DNA of 64,000 bases from Modicisalibacter radicis. GTDB lineage: Bacteria; Pseudomonadota; Gammaproteobacteria; Pseudomonadales; Halomonadaceae. The translations under genes were made by a program, and so were the position numbers. The notes below the pieces were generated by a model. It was not told the origin of the DNA, searched no databases, and was given only the letters and a program-made list of their open reading frames with translations. Every line of letters begins with the position of its first letter. The first letter of the stretch is position 1. The stretch spans positions 124,001 through 188,000 of the forward strand of contig NZ_CAAHFN010000109.1 in NCBI RefSeq assembly GCF_900961225.1, read 5' to 3'. Of this stretch, positions 1 to 7,568 are shown one piece after another.

Positions 1-921
1 CAGTATCTCGGCGGCGAAACCAGCCCGCTGCGGCTCGGCGTGATCATCGCCCTGATCGTGGTGACCTTCGTGCTGTCCGCCGCCAGCGGTCTGCAGAAGG
101 GGATCGCCCGGCTATCGTCGCTGAACGCCGTGCTGCTCGCGATTCTCGGCGTCTTCATGTTCATCGTCGGCCCGACGGTGTTCTGCCTGGCGCTGGGCGT
201 CGAGTCGTTCGGCGTCTATCTCGACGGTTTCTTCACCAAGAGCCTGTTCACCGGCGCCGCCGCCGACGACCAGTGGCCGCAGTGGTGGTCGATCTTCTAC
301 TGGGCGGTATGGTTCGCCTGGGCGCCGGTGGCGGCGCTGTTCCTGGGCAAGATCTCGCGGGGCTATACCGTGCGCGAGTTCCTGCGCGTCAACCTGCTCT
401 ACCCGGCGCTGTTCGCCAGCGTGTGGATCCTGATCTTCTCCGGCACCGCGCTCTACTTCCAGTCGCATCTCGACACGGGCGGCGCCGATCTGTATGCCGT
501 GCTCAACGATCGCGGCGTCGAGAACGTGCTCTACGAGCTGTTCCGCCAGTTGCCGTTCTCGCAGGTGTGGATTCCGCTGCTGCTGTTCATCGCCTACATC
601 TCCTACGTCACCGCGGCGGATTCGCAGACCGACGCCATCGGCAATCTCTGCACCCGCGGCCTGACCGCCGACTCCGACCTCAATGCCGGCGTCCCGATGA
701 AGGTGATCTGGGGCGTGATCGTCGGCGTGGTCTCCTGGGTCATGGTCAGCTTCGTGGGGATCGACGGCATCAAGATGCTCTCCAACCTGGGCGGGTTGCC
801 CGCCATGCTGATCGTGCTGCTGGCCAGCGGTTCGCTGTGGGTCTGGCTCAAGCATCCAGGGCGGCTCGACACGGTGCCGACACGCAAGACCCCCTCACCC
901 ACCGCCAAGGACGAGGCATGA
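1..921 (+). CDS. BCCT family betaine/choline/carnitine-type transporter, 3' end only
   Basis: The frame is open from base 1, so the start lies upstream of the window and about 306 C-terminal residues are present. The hydrophobic segments and the aromatic signature WSIFYWAVWFAWAP (bases 282-323) are characteristic of the betaine-choline-carnitine transporter family, which imports trimethylammonium compounds with Na+ or H+ across the inner membrane. About seven to eight membrane helices remain, followed by a short basic, proline-rich cytoplasmic tail. The stop overlaps the start of the next gene (ATGA at 918-921), so the two are translationally coupled. The substrate cannot be read from the sequence; choline, betaine or carnitine are the family's usual ones. 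Confidence 0.93.
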   Translation, partial: QYLGGETSPLRLGVIIALIVVTFVLSAASGLQKGIARLSSLNAVLLAILGVFMFIVGPTVFCLALGVESFGVYLDGFFTKSLFTGAAADDQWPQWWSIFYWAVWFAWAPVAALFLGKISRGYTVREFLRVNLLYPALFASVWILIFSGTALYFQSHLDTGGADLYAVLNDRGVENVLYELFRQLPFSQVWIPLLLFIAYISYVTAADSQTDAIGNLCTRGLTADSDLNAGVPMKVIWGVIVGVVSWVMVSFVGIDGIKMLSNLGGLPAMLIVLLASGSLWVWLKHPGRLDTVPTRKTPSPTAKDEA

Positions 922-2942
922 AGATCAGACAGGACTTCCCGCACCGCGTGCGCGAAATCGAGAACCAGTGGATCGTGCTGGCCGACGGCACTCGCCTGGC
1001 CGCCAGAATCTGGCTGCCGGAGGATGCCGAGTCAAGGCCGGTGCCGGCGATCCTCGAGTACCTGCCCTACCGCAAGCGGGACGGCACGGCGGTGCGCGAC
1101 GAGCTGACCCACCCCTGGTTCGCCGGCCACGGCTATGCCTGCGTGCGGGTCGACATGCGCGGCAACGGCGAATCCGACGGCCTGATGGAGGACGAGTACG
1201 CCCCCCAGGAGCAGGCCGATGCGCTGGAAGTGATCGACTGGATCGCCTCGCAGCCCTGGTGCGACGGCAAGCTCGGCATGATGGGCATCTCCTGGGGCGG
1301 CTTCAACGGCCTGCAGGTGGCCGCGCTCAGGCCGGAGCCGCTCAAGGCGGTCATCACGCTGTGCTCCACCGACGACCGCTACGCCGACGACATCCACTAC
1401 AAGGGCGGCAACATGCTGCTGGAGAATCTCGGCTGGGCGGCGACCATGCTGAGCTTCTCCGCGGCGGTGCCCGACCCGGCGCTGGTCGGAAGCCGCTGGC
1501 GTGAGATGTGGAAGCACCGCCTCGACAACATGCCGCTGCTGGCCGATCCCTGGCTCGAGCACCAGCACCGCGACGACTACTGGCGTCATGGCTCGATCTG
1601 CGAGAACTATGCAGCGATCGACGCCGCCGTCTACATGATCAGCGGCTGGGGCGATTCCTACGTCAATACGATCCCGCGCATGATGGAGAATCTCTCCTGC
1701 CCGAAAAAGGCGCTGCTGGGGCCGTGGATGCACAAGTACCCGCATTTCGCGATTCCCGATCCCGCCATCGGCTTCCTGCAGGAGGCGCTGCGCTGGTGGG
1801 ACTACTGGCTCAAGGGCATCGATACCGGGATCATGGACGAGCCCGAGTGCACCTTCTACCTGCAGGATGGCGTGCCACCGGCGCCCAAGTATCTCGAGCG
1901 TCCCGGCCACTGGGTTCGCACCCACGGCTGGCCGGCACCGGCCGACGAGATCGAGACGCTGACATTGGGTCTCGGCGATCGGGGCCTGGAAGCCGATGGC
2001 CGTCTGAGCGCCGACCGCCTGATCGCCTCGCCGCTCACTGCCGGCTCGCTGCAGGGCGAGTACATCCCGCTGTGGTTCGGTGCCGACTTCCCGCCGGACC
2101 AGCGCCGCGACGACGGCCTGTCGCTGACCTTCGACTCCGAACCCTGCGCCGACGGGCTCGATATCCTCGGCCAGCCGGCGGTGTCGGTGACCCTGACCAG
2201 CAGCGAAGCGTGCGGCCAGTTCCACGTCCGCCTGTGCGACGTCGCCCCCAGCGGCGAAAGCGCGCTGATCAGCTACGCCACGCTCAACCTCAACTTGCGC
2301 GACGACCCGGGCAGGCTCACCCCGCCGGTACCGGGCGAGCCGATGGACGTGCGCGTGGCGCTGGATCTGATCGGCTATCGCCTGCCCAGGGGACACCGCC
2401 TGCGCGTGGCACTCTCCAGCGCCAGTTTTCCGCTGGTGTGGTCGCCACAGAAGCGCGCCGATCTGACACTCAAGGCCGGCGCACCGACGCTCGAGTTGCC
2501 GCTATCGAAAGCGGAGGCCATTCCCATGCCGTTCGAGCCACCCGAGAGCGCCACACCCTGCCGGGTCGACACCCTGCGTGCCGGCCGGCCCAAGCGCACC
2601 ATCAGCGAGGATGTCGGCAGCGGCGAGGTCACGGTGATCGTCGAGGACGACATGGGCGATATCCGCTTCGCCGATCACGGCCTGCGCGTCGAGCAGAAGG
2701 CGAAAGAGGTCTATACCAGCCACCCGACCGACGCCACGCGTACCCGTGCCGACATCGAGTGGGTCTACCGCGCCCGCCGCGACGAAGGCGACGGGCAGTT
2801 CGCGGTCGAGGTGACCAGCCGTTATCAGCTGCACTGCGACGAGACCACCTTCTACCTGCGTGCCGAGCAGCTGGCGTACGAGGGCGAGACGCTGGTCAGC
2901 GACAAGCGCTGGGAGCGGGAGATTCCGCGTACGGCGATCTAG
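918..2942 (+). CDS. CocE/NonD family alpha/beta hydrolase (X-Pro dipeptidyl-peptidase-like)
   Basis: This is a 674-residue serine hydrolase. An N-terminal alpha/beta domain carries the nucleophile elbow GISWGG (Ser about 125), a likely acid in SGWGDSY and a likely histidine in GPWMHKYPH. The C-terminal third looks like the PepX_C jelly-roll. The family includes cocaine esterase, acylases and X-Pro dipeptidyl peptidases; no signal peptide is visible, so it is probably cytoplasmic. Start chosen at the ATG that overlaps the transporter stop (ATGA), because upstream codons lie within the transporter gene. Being coupled to a BCCT transporter suggests it acts on an imported quaternary-ammonium ester or amide, which is inference only. 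Confidence 0.88.
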   Translation: MKIRQDFPHRVREIENQWIVLADGTRLAARIWLPEDAESRPVPAILEYLPYRKRDGTAVRDELTHPWFAGHGYACVRVDMRGNGESDGLMEDEYAPQEQADALEVIDWIASQPWCDGKLGMMGISWGGFNGLQVAALRPEPLKAVITLCSTDDRYADDIHYKGGNMLLENLGWAATMLSFSAAVPDPALVGSRWREMWKHRLDNMPLLADPWLEHQHRDDYWRHGSICENYAAIDAAVYMISGWGDSYVNTIPRMMENLSCPKKALLGPWMHKYPHFAIPDPAIGFLQEALRWWDYWLKGIDTGIMDEPECTFYLQDGVPPAPKYLERPGHWVRTHGWPAPADEIETLTLGLGDRGLEADGRLSADRLIASPLTAGSLQGEYIPLWFGADFPPDQRRDDGLSLTFDSEPCADGLDILGQPAVSVTLTSSEACGQFHVRLCDVAPSGESALISYATLNLNLRDDPGRLTPPVPGEPMDVRVALDLIGYRLPRGHRLRVALSSASFPLVWSPQKRADLTLKAGAPTLELPLSKAEAIPMPFEPPESATPCRVDTLRAGRPKRTISEDVGSGEVTVIVEDDMGDIRFADHGLRVEQKAKEVYTSHPTDATRTRADIEWVYRARRDEGDGQFAVEVTSRYQLHCDETTFYLRAEQLAYEGETLVSDKRWEREIPRTAI

Positions 2943-3025
2943 CCGTGAGCCGCCGAGCGACGACGGTTTTCGGCGCGCCGCATGCTATGCTCCGGGGCCG
3001 AGAGAACTCGGTTCCGGATGCTTTC

Positions 3026-3940
3026 ATGTCTACTCGCGATGCGCTTCCTCCTCTGGCCTGCCTGCGTGCCTTCGAAGCCGCCGCCCGCCACTGCAGCTTC
3101 ACCCAGGCGGGCAACGAACTCCACCTGACCCAGAGCGCCGTCAGCCGGCAGATCAAGCGGCTGGAGGACGACCTCGGTCGCCCGCTGTTCGAGCGTCACC
3201 ACGACGGCCTGCGCCTGACGCCCGCCGGCGAGCATTACTTCCGCGTGGTTCAGGGCCTGCTGCGCGAGCTTCGCGACGAGACGGCACGCCTGCGTCGGCG
3301 CAGCGGCGAGCGTCAGCTCACCCTGGCCTCGAGCCCGACCATCGCCTCGATCTGGCTGGCGCGACAACTGCCCGACTTCCAGCATGCCCATCCCGATATC
3401 GAAATCCGCATCCTCACCGTCGAGGACCCCCACCGCCTCGACCTGGCGGAGTTCGACCTCGGCATCTATTACCACGTGCCGCACGAGGTCGACCCGCCCG
3501 GCCTGAACGCCGAGGCGATCTTCGATCACGAGGAGGTCGCCGCGGTCTGCAGCCCGGTCTACCTGGAGCGCCAGGGTGGCGTGCGCTCCCCGGGCGATCT
3601 GCTCGCCCATCACACGCTGATGGTGGTCGAGGACCACTACCGTGACTGGCTGACCTGGGAGACCTGGTTTCGCGCACTGGCGTTCGACTGGCATCCGCCC
3701 GCCCATACCCTGCGCGCCAACAGCTTCCAGCTGCTGATGAACGCCACCCTGGCCGGCCAGGGAGTGACGCTGGGCTGGACCCGGCTGCTGGCCGCCGAGC
3801 TCGACCAGGGCACGCTGGTGCGTGCCATGCCCCACTCGCTGCCCAGTCGTGGGCGACTCTCGCTGCTCATGCCGCGGCATCGCCACCTCAGCGAACCGAT
3901 GCGCGCCTTCCGCGAGTGGGTATTGTCGCCCTCCGCCTGA
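3026..3940 (+). CDS. LysR-family transcriptional regulator (GcvA-like)
   Basis: This 304-residue protein has an N-terminal winged helix-turn-helix (LACLRAFEAAARHCSFTQAG, then LTQSAVSRQIKRLE) followed by a LysR substrate-binding domain. The HTH sequence is of the GcvA/AmpR-like branch. It lies 83 bp downstream of the hydrolase on the same strand, so it may regulate the transporter-hydrolase pair and be co-transcribed with it. The ATG at 3026 gives the canonical LysR N-terminus; an in-frame ATG about 14 codons upstream is possible but unlikely. It converges on the next gene, 35 bp away. Confidence 0.9.
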   Translation: MSTRDALPPLACLRAFEAAARHCSFTQAGNELHLTQSAVSRQIKRLEDDLGRPLFERHHDGLRLTPAGEHYFRVVQGLLRELRDETARLRRRSGERQLTLASSPTIASIWLARQLPDFQHAHPDIEIRILTVEDPHRLDLAEFDLGIYYHVPHEVDPPGLNAEAIFDHEEVAAVCSPVYLERQGGVRSPGDLLAHHTLMVVEDHYRDWLTWETWFRALAFDWHPPAHTLRANSFQLLMNATLAGQGVTLGWTRLLAAELDQGTLVRAMPHSLPSRGRLSLLMPRHRHLSEPMRAFREWVLSPSA

Positions 3941-3975
3941 GCCGGGCCGTGCGCGGGGCCCTGGCCGCTGCCTAT

Positions 3976-6900
3976 CTAGCGCGGCATCACCCGCACCTCG
4001 CCCAATGCCTCCAGCGGACAGGGCCGATCGATCAGGAACCCCTGGGCGTAATCCACCCCCAGCCGTTCGAGCTGGTTCATGATCGCCCGGCTCTCGACGA
4101 ACTCGGCAATGGTCCGAAGACCGAGCGTGTGGCCGACGGTATTGATCGCCTCGACCATCGCCCGATCGATGGGGTCGTTGTCGATGTCGCGCACGAAGCG
4201 CCCGTCGATCTTGAGGAAATCCACCGGCAGCTGCTTGAGATAGCCGAACGACGACAGTCCGGCGCCGAAATCGTCGAGCGCGAACTTGCAGCCCAGCGCC
4301 TTGAGCCGCTGGATCAGTTCGGTGACCCGCGACAGCTGGGCGATCGCGGTGCTCTCGGTGATTTCGAAGCATAGCGTGCCCACGGGCAGCGCGGCGGCGG
4401 CGACCCGCTCGATGAGCTCCTCGCAGAAGCGCTCGTCGGACAGCGACGCGCCGGACAGATTGACCGACCACAGACCGCAACCCTCGCGACAATCGCGACT
4501 GTCGGAGAGCCACGCCAGGACGTTGCCAACCACCCAGCGATCGATTCGTGGCATCAGATTGTAGCGCTCGGCGGCGGGCATGAAGGTGCCCGGCTCGACC
4601 AGCCGGTCGCCCTCCTGAATGCGCACCAGGATCTCGTGATGGCGCGGCCCATCCGGCCGGCCGATGGCGACGATCGACTGAGCAAACAGCCGCAGGCGAT
4701 CCGCGTCGAGCGCCGCCTGCAGGCGTGGAACCCACTGCAGCTCGCCGTGACGTTCCATCAGCACGCTGTCGTCCGTCTGGTAGACGTGCACGCGATTGCG
4801 TCCCGCTTCCTTGGCCGCGTAACACGCGGCATCAGCGGCACTCAGTACGTCGCTCAGGGGACGCGCCCCGGAGACCTCGACCAGGCCGATGCTCACGCCG
4901 ATCGAGAACGACCGCCCCTGCCAGGCGAAACGGAAGTCGTCGATCGCCCCGCGCAGCCCCTCGGCGAGCGCCCGGGCCTTGGCCAGCGGACAGTCGTAGA
5001 AGATGATGCCGAACTCGTCGCCACCCAGCCGGGCAAGCAGGTCCGAGGTGCGCAGCCTGTCGCGCAACAGCGCGCCGACCTGACGCAGCAGCTCGTCGCC
5101 GGCCATGTGTCCGCAGGTATCATTGACCACCTTGAACTGGTCGAGATCGAGATAGCAGAGCACATGATGGCCGCTTGTTCGCTCGACCAGTTCACCCAGC
5201 GCCGCCTCGAAGCGACGCCGGTTGGCCATGCCGGTAAGTGCGTCGTGATTGGCCTGATGATTGAGCTTGCGCGACAGGTCGCGGGTCACCGAGACATCGT
5301 GGAAGACCACCACCGCGCCGATGATGTAACCGTTGCGGGCGCGAATCGGCGCCGCCGAGTCCTGTACCGGGCAGGGCTCGCCGGCGCGTGCCCTCAACAG
5401 ATGCGAGGCCGAGGCGGCGATCGGCTTGCCGCCGCTGAGCACCCAGCGCGCGGGGTTGGCGACCGCCTCGCCGCTGACTTCGTCGATCAGCTGATAGATT
5501 CGCCCGATCGGCTGGCCGAGCGCCGCCTGCCGGTCCCAGCCAGTCAGCCGCTGGGCCTCGCGATTGAGGAAAGTGATCAGCCCACCCTCGTCGGTGGTGA
5601 TCACCCCGTCGCCGATCGAGGCCAGCGTGACCTGAGCCAGATCGCGCTCGCGATGCAACTGTTCCTGGATACGCCGCCGTTCGGTGACGTCGCGCACCAG
5701 CGCCGCGCATTCCGCCTCGGAACCCGACGCACCCTCGCTGAACTGCAGCTCCAGGTAGCGGGCGCCCTGCCGGGGATCGTTGACGCGCAGCTCGCGGCGC
5801 TGACCGGGCTGCGGCGGGGCGCCGCCGATCAAGCGCTCGAGCGGCTGGCCGACGATCTGCTCGGCGCTCACCCCGAACAGCGTCTCGGCGCCTGGATTGA
5901 GGCTGGTCAGGGTGCCGTCGGCGCGCCAGGTCACCAGTCCGTCGCGCAGATTGCGCACCAGGACCTGGGTCCGCGCCATGGCCTTTTCCAGCGCCGCCGA
6001 GACGCGATTGTAGCTGGCGGCGATCTCGCCCACCTCGGTGAAGGGGTCGGCGGCGACGCGACCCTGCACGTTGCCTCTATGCTCGTGCTGGCGCATCGCC
6101 TCGAGCAGCTCGAAGAGTTCGCTGCGTGCGCCATGCTCGGCGACGTTGAGACCCAGCTTCTCGGCTTCGGGCGAGACCCGCAGCGCCATCGCCCGGCCGA
6201 TCAGTGCCAGCAGCAACCAGGCGCTGCCGCCGCCCCACAGCGCGCAGACGACAATGCCCAGGCACTGCGCCTCGATCTGCTGCCAGCGGGTCAGGCCGGT
6301 GCCCAGCAACGCGAGATCCCCCATCAGGCCGACCGCCAGGGTTCCCCAGATTCCCGCCACCAGGTGCGCGGGAATGGCCCCCACGGCGTCGTCGATGCGC
6401 CAGCGAAGCAGGGCCTCGCTGCTGAGGACCATCAACACGCCGCTGACCGCGCCGATCGCCAGCGCCTGTTCGGCGGTCAGTGCATGCGCGCCGGCGGTAA
6501 TCGCCACCAGCCCGGCGATGGCACCATTCATGGCATAGGTCACCTCGGCATAACGACGCAGCCGCCAGCCCACCAGCATGCCCGACAGCACGCCGCCGAC
6601 TGCACCCATCACGGTATTCACCAGCACCCCCGGAACCCGGGCATCGAGCGCCAGGGTGCTGCCACCGTTGAAGCCGAACCAGCCGAGAAACAGCAGCAGC
6701 ACGCCGAGCATCGCCAGCGGCAGGTTGCTGGCGGGGACCGGCGTGGCCGGCTGGCCGTCGGTGAAGCGACCCTGGCGCGGGCCAATGCGCAACACCGCCA
6801 CCAGCGCCACCCAACCGCCCAGGCTGTGGACCACCGTAGATCCGGCGAAGTCGACGAAGCCGCGCGTCTCGAGCCAGCCGGGATGCTCGCCCAACGCGCT

Positions 6901-7332
6901 GGCCCAGGCCCAGTGGCCGAACAGCGGGTAGACGAACACGCCGACCAGCAGGGTAATCAGCAGGTAGGCGAGAAACGGCATGCGCTCGGCCACCGCACCG
7001 GAAACGATGGTGGTGGCGGTGGCGCAGAACATCGCCTCGAACAGGAAGAAGCAGGCCAGCCAGGCATCCTCGCCGACCGCCAGACGGGGCAGAAAGTGCG
7101 AGCCGCCGACCATGCCGGCGATGCTGTCGCCGAACATCAGGCCGAAGCCGAGCAGCCAGAAGGCCGCCACGGTGACGGTGAAATCGGCGAGGTTCTTCAT
7201 CGCCACGTTGATGGCGTTCTTGCCGCGGGTGACCCCCGACTCGAGGCACAGGAAGCCGGCCTGCATGATGAATACCAGCATCGCCCCCCACAGCACCCAC
7301 AGCATATCCAGTAGCGAGACATCCATCGGCAT
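3976..7332 (-). CDS. Ammonium transporter fused to PAS-PAS-GGDEF-EAL (cyclic-di-GMP signalling)
   Basis: One uninterrupted frame encodes 1118 residues. Residues about 1-400 are a complete Amt/Mep/Rh channel domain with about 11 membrane segments. They include the acid-plus-first-pore-histidine motif (VDFAGSTVVHS) and the second pore histidine (HLVAGIWGTL). A short linker and two PAS domains follow (about 455-700), then GGDEF (LARLGGDEFG, with an RTSD I-site five residues before it) and a C-terminal EAL domain. The EAL has EILVR, EITES, DDFGAG and KIDGRF motifs, so phosphodiesterase residues are kept. The protein probably senses or transports ammonium at the inner membrane and changes cyclic-di-GMP in the cytoplasm. 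A GAGGAG site precedes the ATG; ATG at 7326 is an alternative start. A sigma-54 promoter lies about 215 bp upstream. Whether the channel conducts or only senses cannot be told. Confidence 0.95.
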   Translation of the reverse strand: MPMDVSLLDMLWVLWGAMLVFIMQAGFLCLESGVTRGKNAINVAMKNLADFTVTVAAFWLLGFGLMFGDSIAGMVGGSHFLPRLAVGEDAWLACFFLFEAMFCATATTIVSGAVAERMPFLAYLLITLLVGVFVYPLFGHWAWASALGEHPGWLETRGFVDFAGSTVVHSLGGWVALVAVLRIGPRQGRFTDGQPATPVPASNLPLAMLGVLLLFLGWFGFNGGSTLALDARVPGVLVNTVMGAVGGVLSGMLVGWRLRRYAEVTYAMNGAIAGLVAITAGAHALTAEQALAIGAVSGVLMVLSSEALLRWRIDDAVGAIPAHLVAGIWGTLAVGLMGDLALLGTGLTRWQQIEAQCLGIVVCALWGGGSAWLLLALIGRAMALRVSPEAEKLGLNVAEHGARSELFELLEAMRQHEHRGNVQGRVAADPFTEVGEIAASYNRVSAALEKAMARTQVLVRNLRDGLVTWRADGTLTSLNPGAETLFGVSAEQIVGQPLERLIGGAPPQPGQRRELRVNDPRQGARYLELQFSEGASGSEAECAALVRDVTERRRIQEQLHRERDLAQVTLASIGDGVITTDEGGLITFLNREAQRLTGWDRQAALGQPIGRIYQLIDEVSGEAVANPARWVLSGGKPIAASASHLLRARAGEPCPVQDSAAPIRARNGYIIGAVVVFHDVSVTRDLSRKLNHQANHDALTGMANRRRFEAALGELVERTSGHHVLCYLDLDQFKVVNDTCGHMAGDELLRQVGALLRDRLRTSDLLARLGGDEFGIIFYDCPLAKARALAEGLRGAIDDFRFAWQGRSFSIGVSIGLVEVSGARPLSDVLSAADAACYAAKEAGRNRVHVYQTDDSVLMERHGELQWVPRLQAALDADRLRLFAQSIVAIGRPDGPRHHEILVRIQEGDRLVEPGTFMPAAERYNLMPRIDRWVVGNVLAWLSDSRDCREGCGLWSVNLSGASLSDERFCEELIERVAAAALPVGTLCFEITESTAIAQLSRVTELIQRLKALGCKFALDDFGAGLSSFGYLKQLPVDFLKIDGRFVRDIDNDPIDRAMVEAINTVGHTLGLRTIAEFVESRAIMNQLERLGVDYAQGFLIDRPCPLEALGEVRVMPR

Positions 7333-7383
7333 GCGCTCCTCACGCTCTGCGACGCACCTTCACTCCCTGAATGCGGCCATGGG

Positions 7384-7414
7384 GGCTCGGTCCCGACCAG
7401 ACGGGAACCGAGCC
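7384..7414 (-). promoter_or_regulatory. Stem-loop in the leader of the Amt-GGDEF-EAL gene
   Basis: GGCTCGGT-CCCG pairs with CGGG-A-ACCGAGCC (8 bp plus 4 bp with one bulged A; loop ACCAGA). It lies between the sigma-54 promoter and the start codon, so it would be in the 5' untranslated RNA. No U-run follows on either strand, so a simple terminator is not supported. A further pair of small hairpins (7450-7470, 7471-7497) lies closer to the promoter. Confidence 0.45.
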
Positions 7415-7421
7415 GTGTCGA

Positions 7422-7436
7422 GCACCCCGACGGTGC
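7422..7436. promoter_or_regulatory. NtrC-like palindrome GCACC-N5-GGTGC
   Basis: The 15-bp palindrome GCACCCCGACGGTGC differs at one place from the commonly quoted NtrC site GCACYNNNNTGGTGC. It lies in the leader of the ammonium transporter fusion, about 110-125 bp downstream of the sigma-54 promoter in the direction of transcription. That is not the usual upstream position of an NtrC enhancer, so the assignment is tentative; it may be a leader hairpin instead. Confidence 0.35.
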
Positions 7437-7545
7437 ATTCGTCGCTCGCGGGGCATCAAAGCGGTGCCCCGGGCCGTCTCCGTCCGGGGGTCGGCCCGCC
7501 TGCGCCGCGCCACGACGTCGATGACAGGGCTCCTACATTAGTGAA

Positions 7546-7561
7546 AGCAATATCGGTGCCA
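7546..7561 (-). promoter_or_regulatory. Sigma-54 (RpoN) promoter for the Amt-GGDEF-EAL gene
   Basis: The minus strand reads TGGCACCGATATTGCT. It matches the sigma-54 consensus TGGCACRNNNNTTGCW everywhere except the R, and has the obligatory GG-N10-GC spacing. Transcription would start near 7535 and leave a leader of about 200 nt. It sits just beyond the stop of the upstream channel gene. Sigma-54 control fits a nitrogen-regulated ammonium transporter. Confidence 0.75.
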
Positions 7562-7568
7562 GCCGCCA

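Noticed and set aside
3941-3975. Terminator in the gap between LysR and Amt-fusion genes
   Set aside because: GGGCC and GGCCC can pair, but the stem is short and the gap is GC-rich, so I cannot separate it from chance.
4636-7314. Long open frame on the plus strand (892 codons) opposite the ammonium transporter fusion
   Set aside because: It is the antisense shadow of a clear gene, rich in R, H, Q, D and A as expected for high-GC reverse frames, with no recognisable domain.
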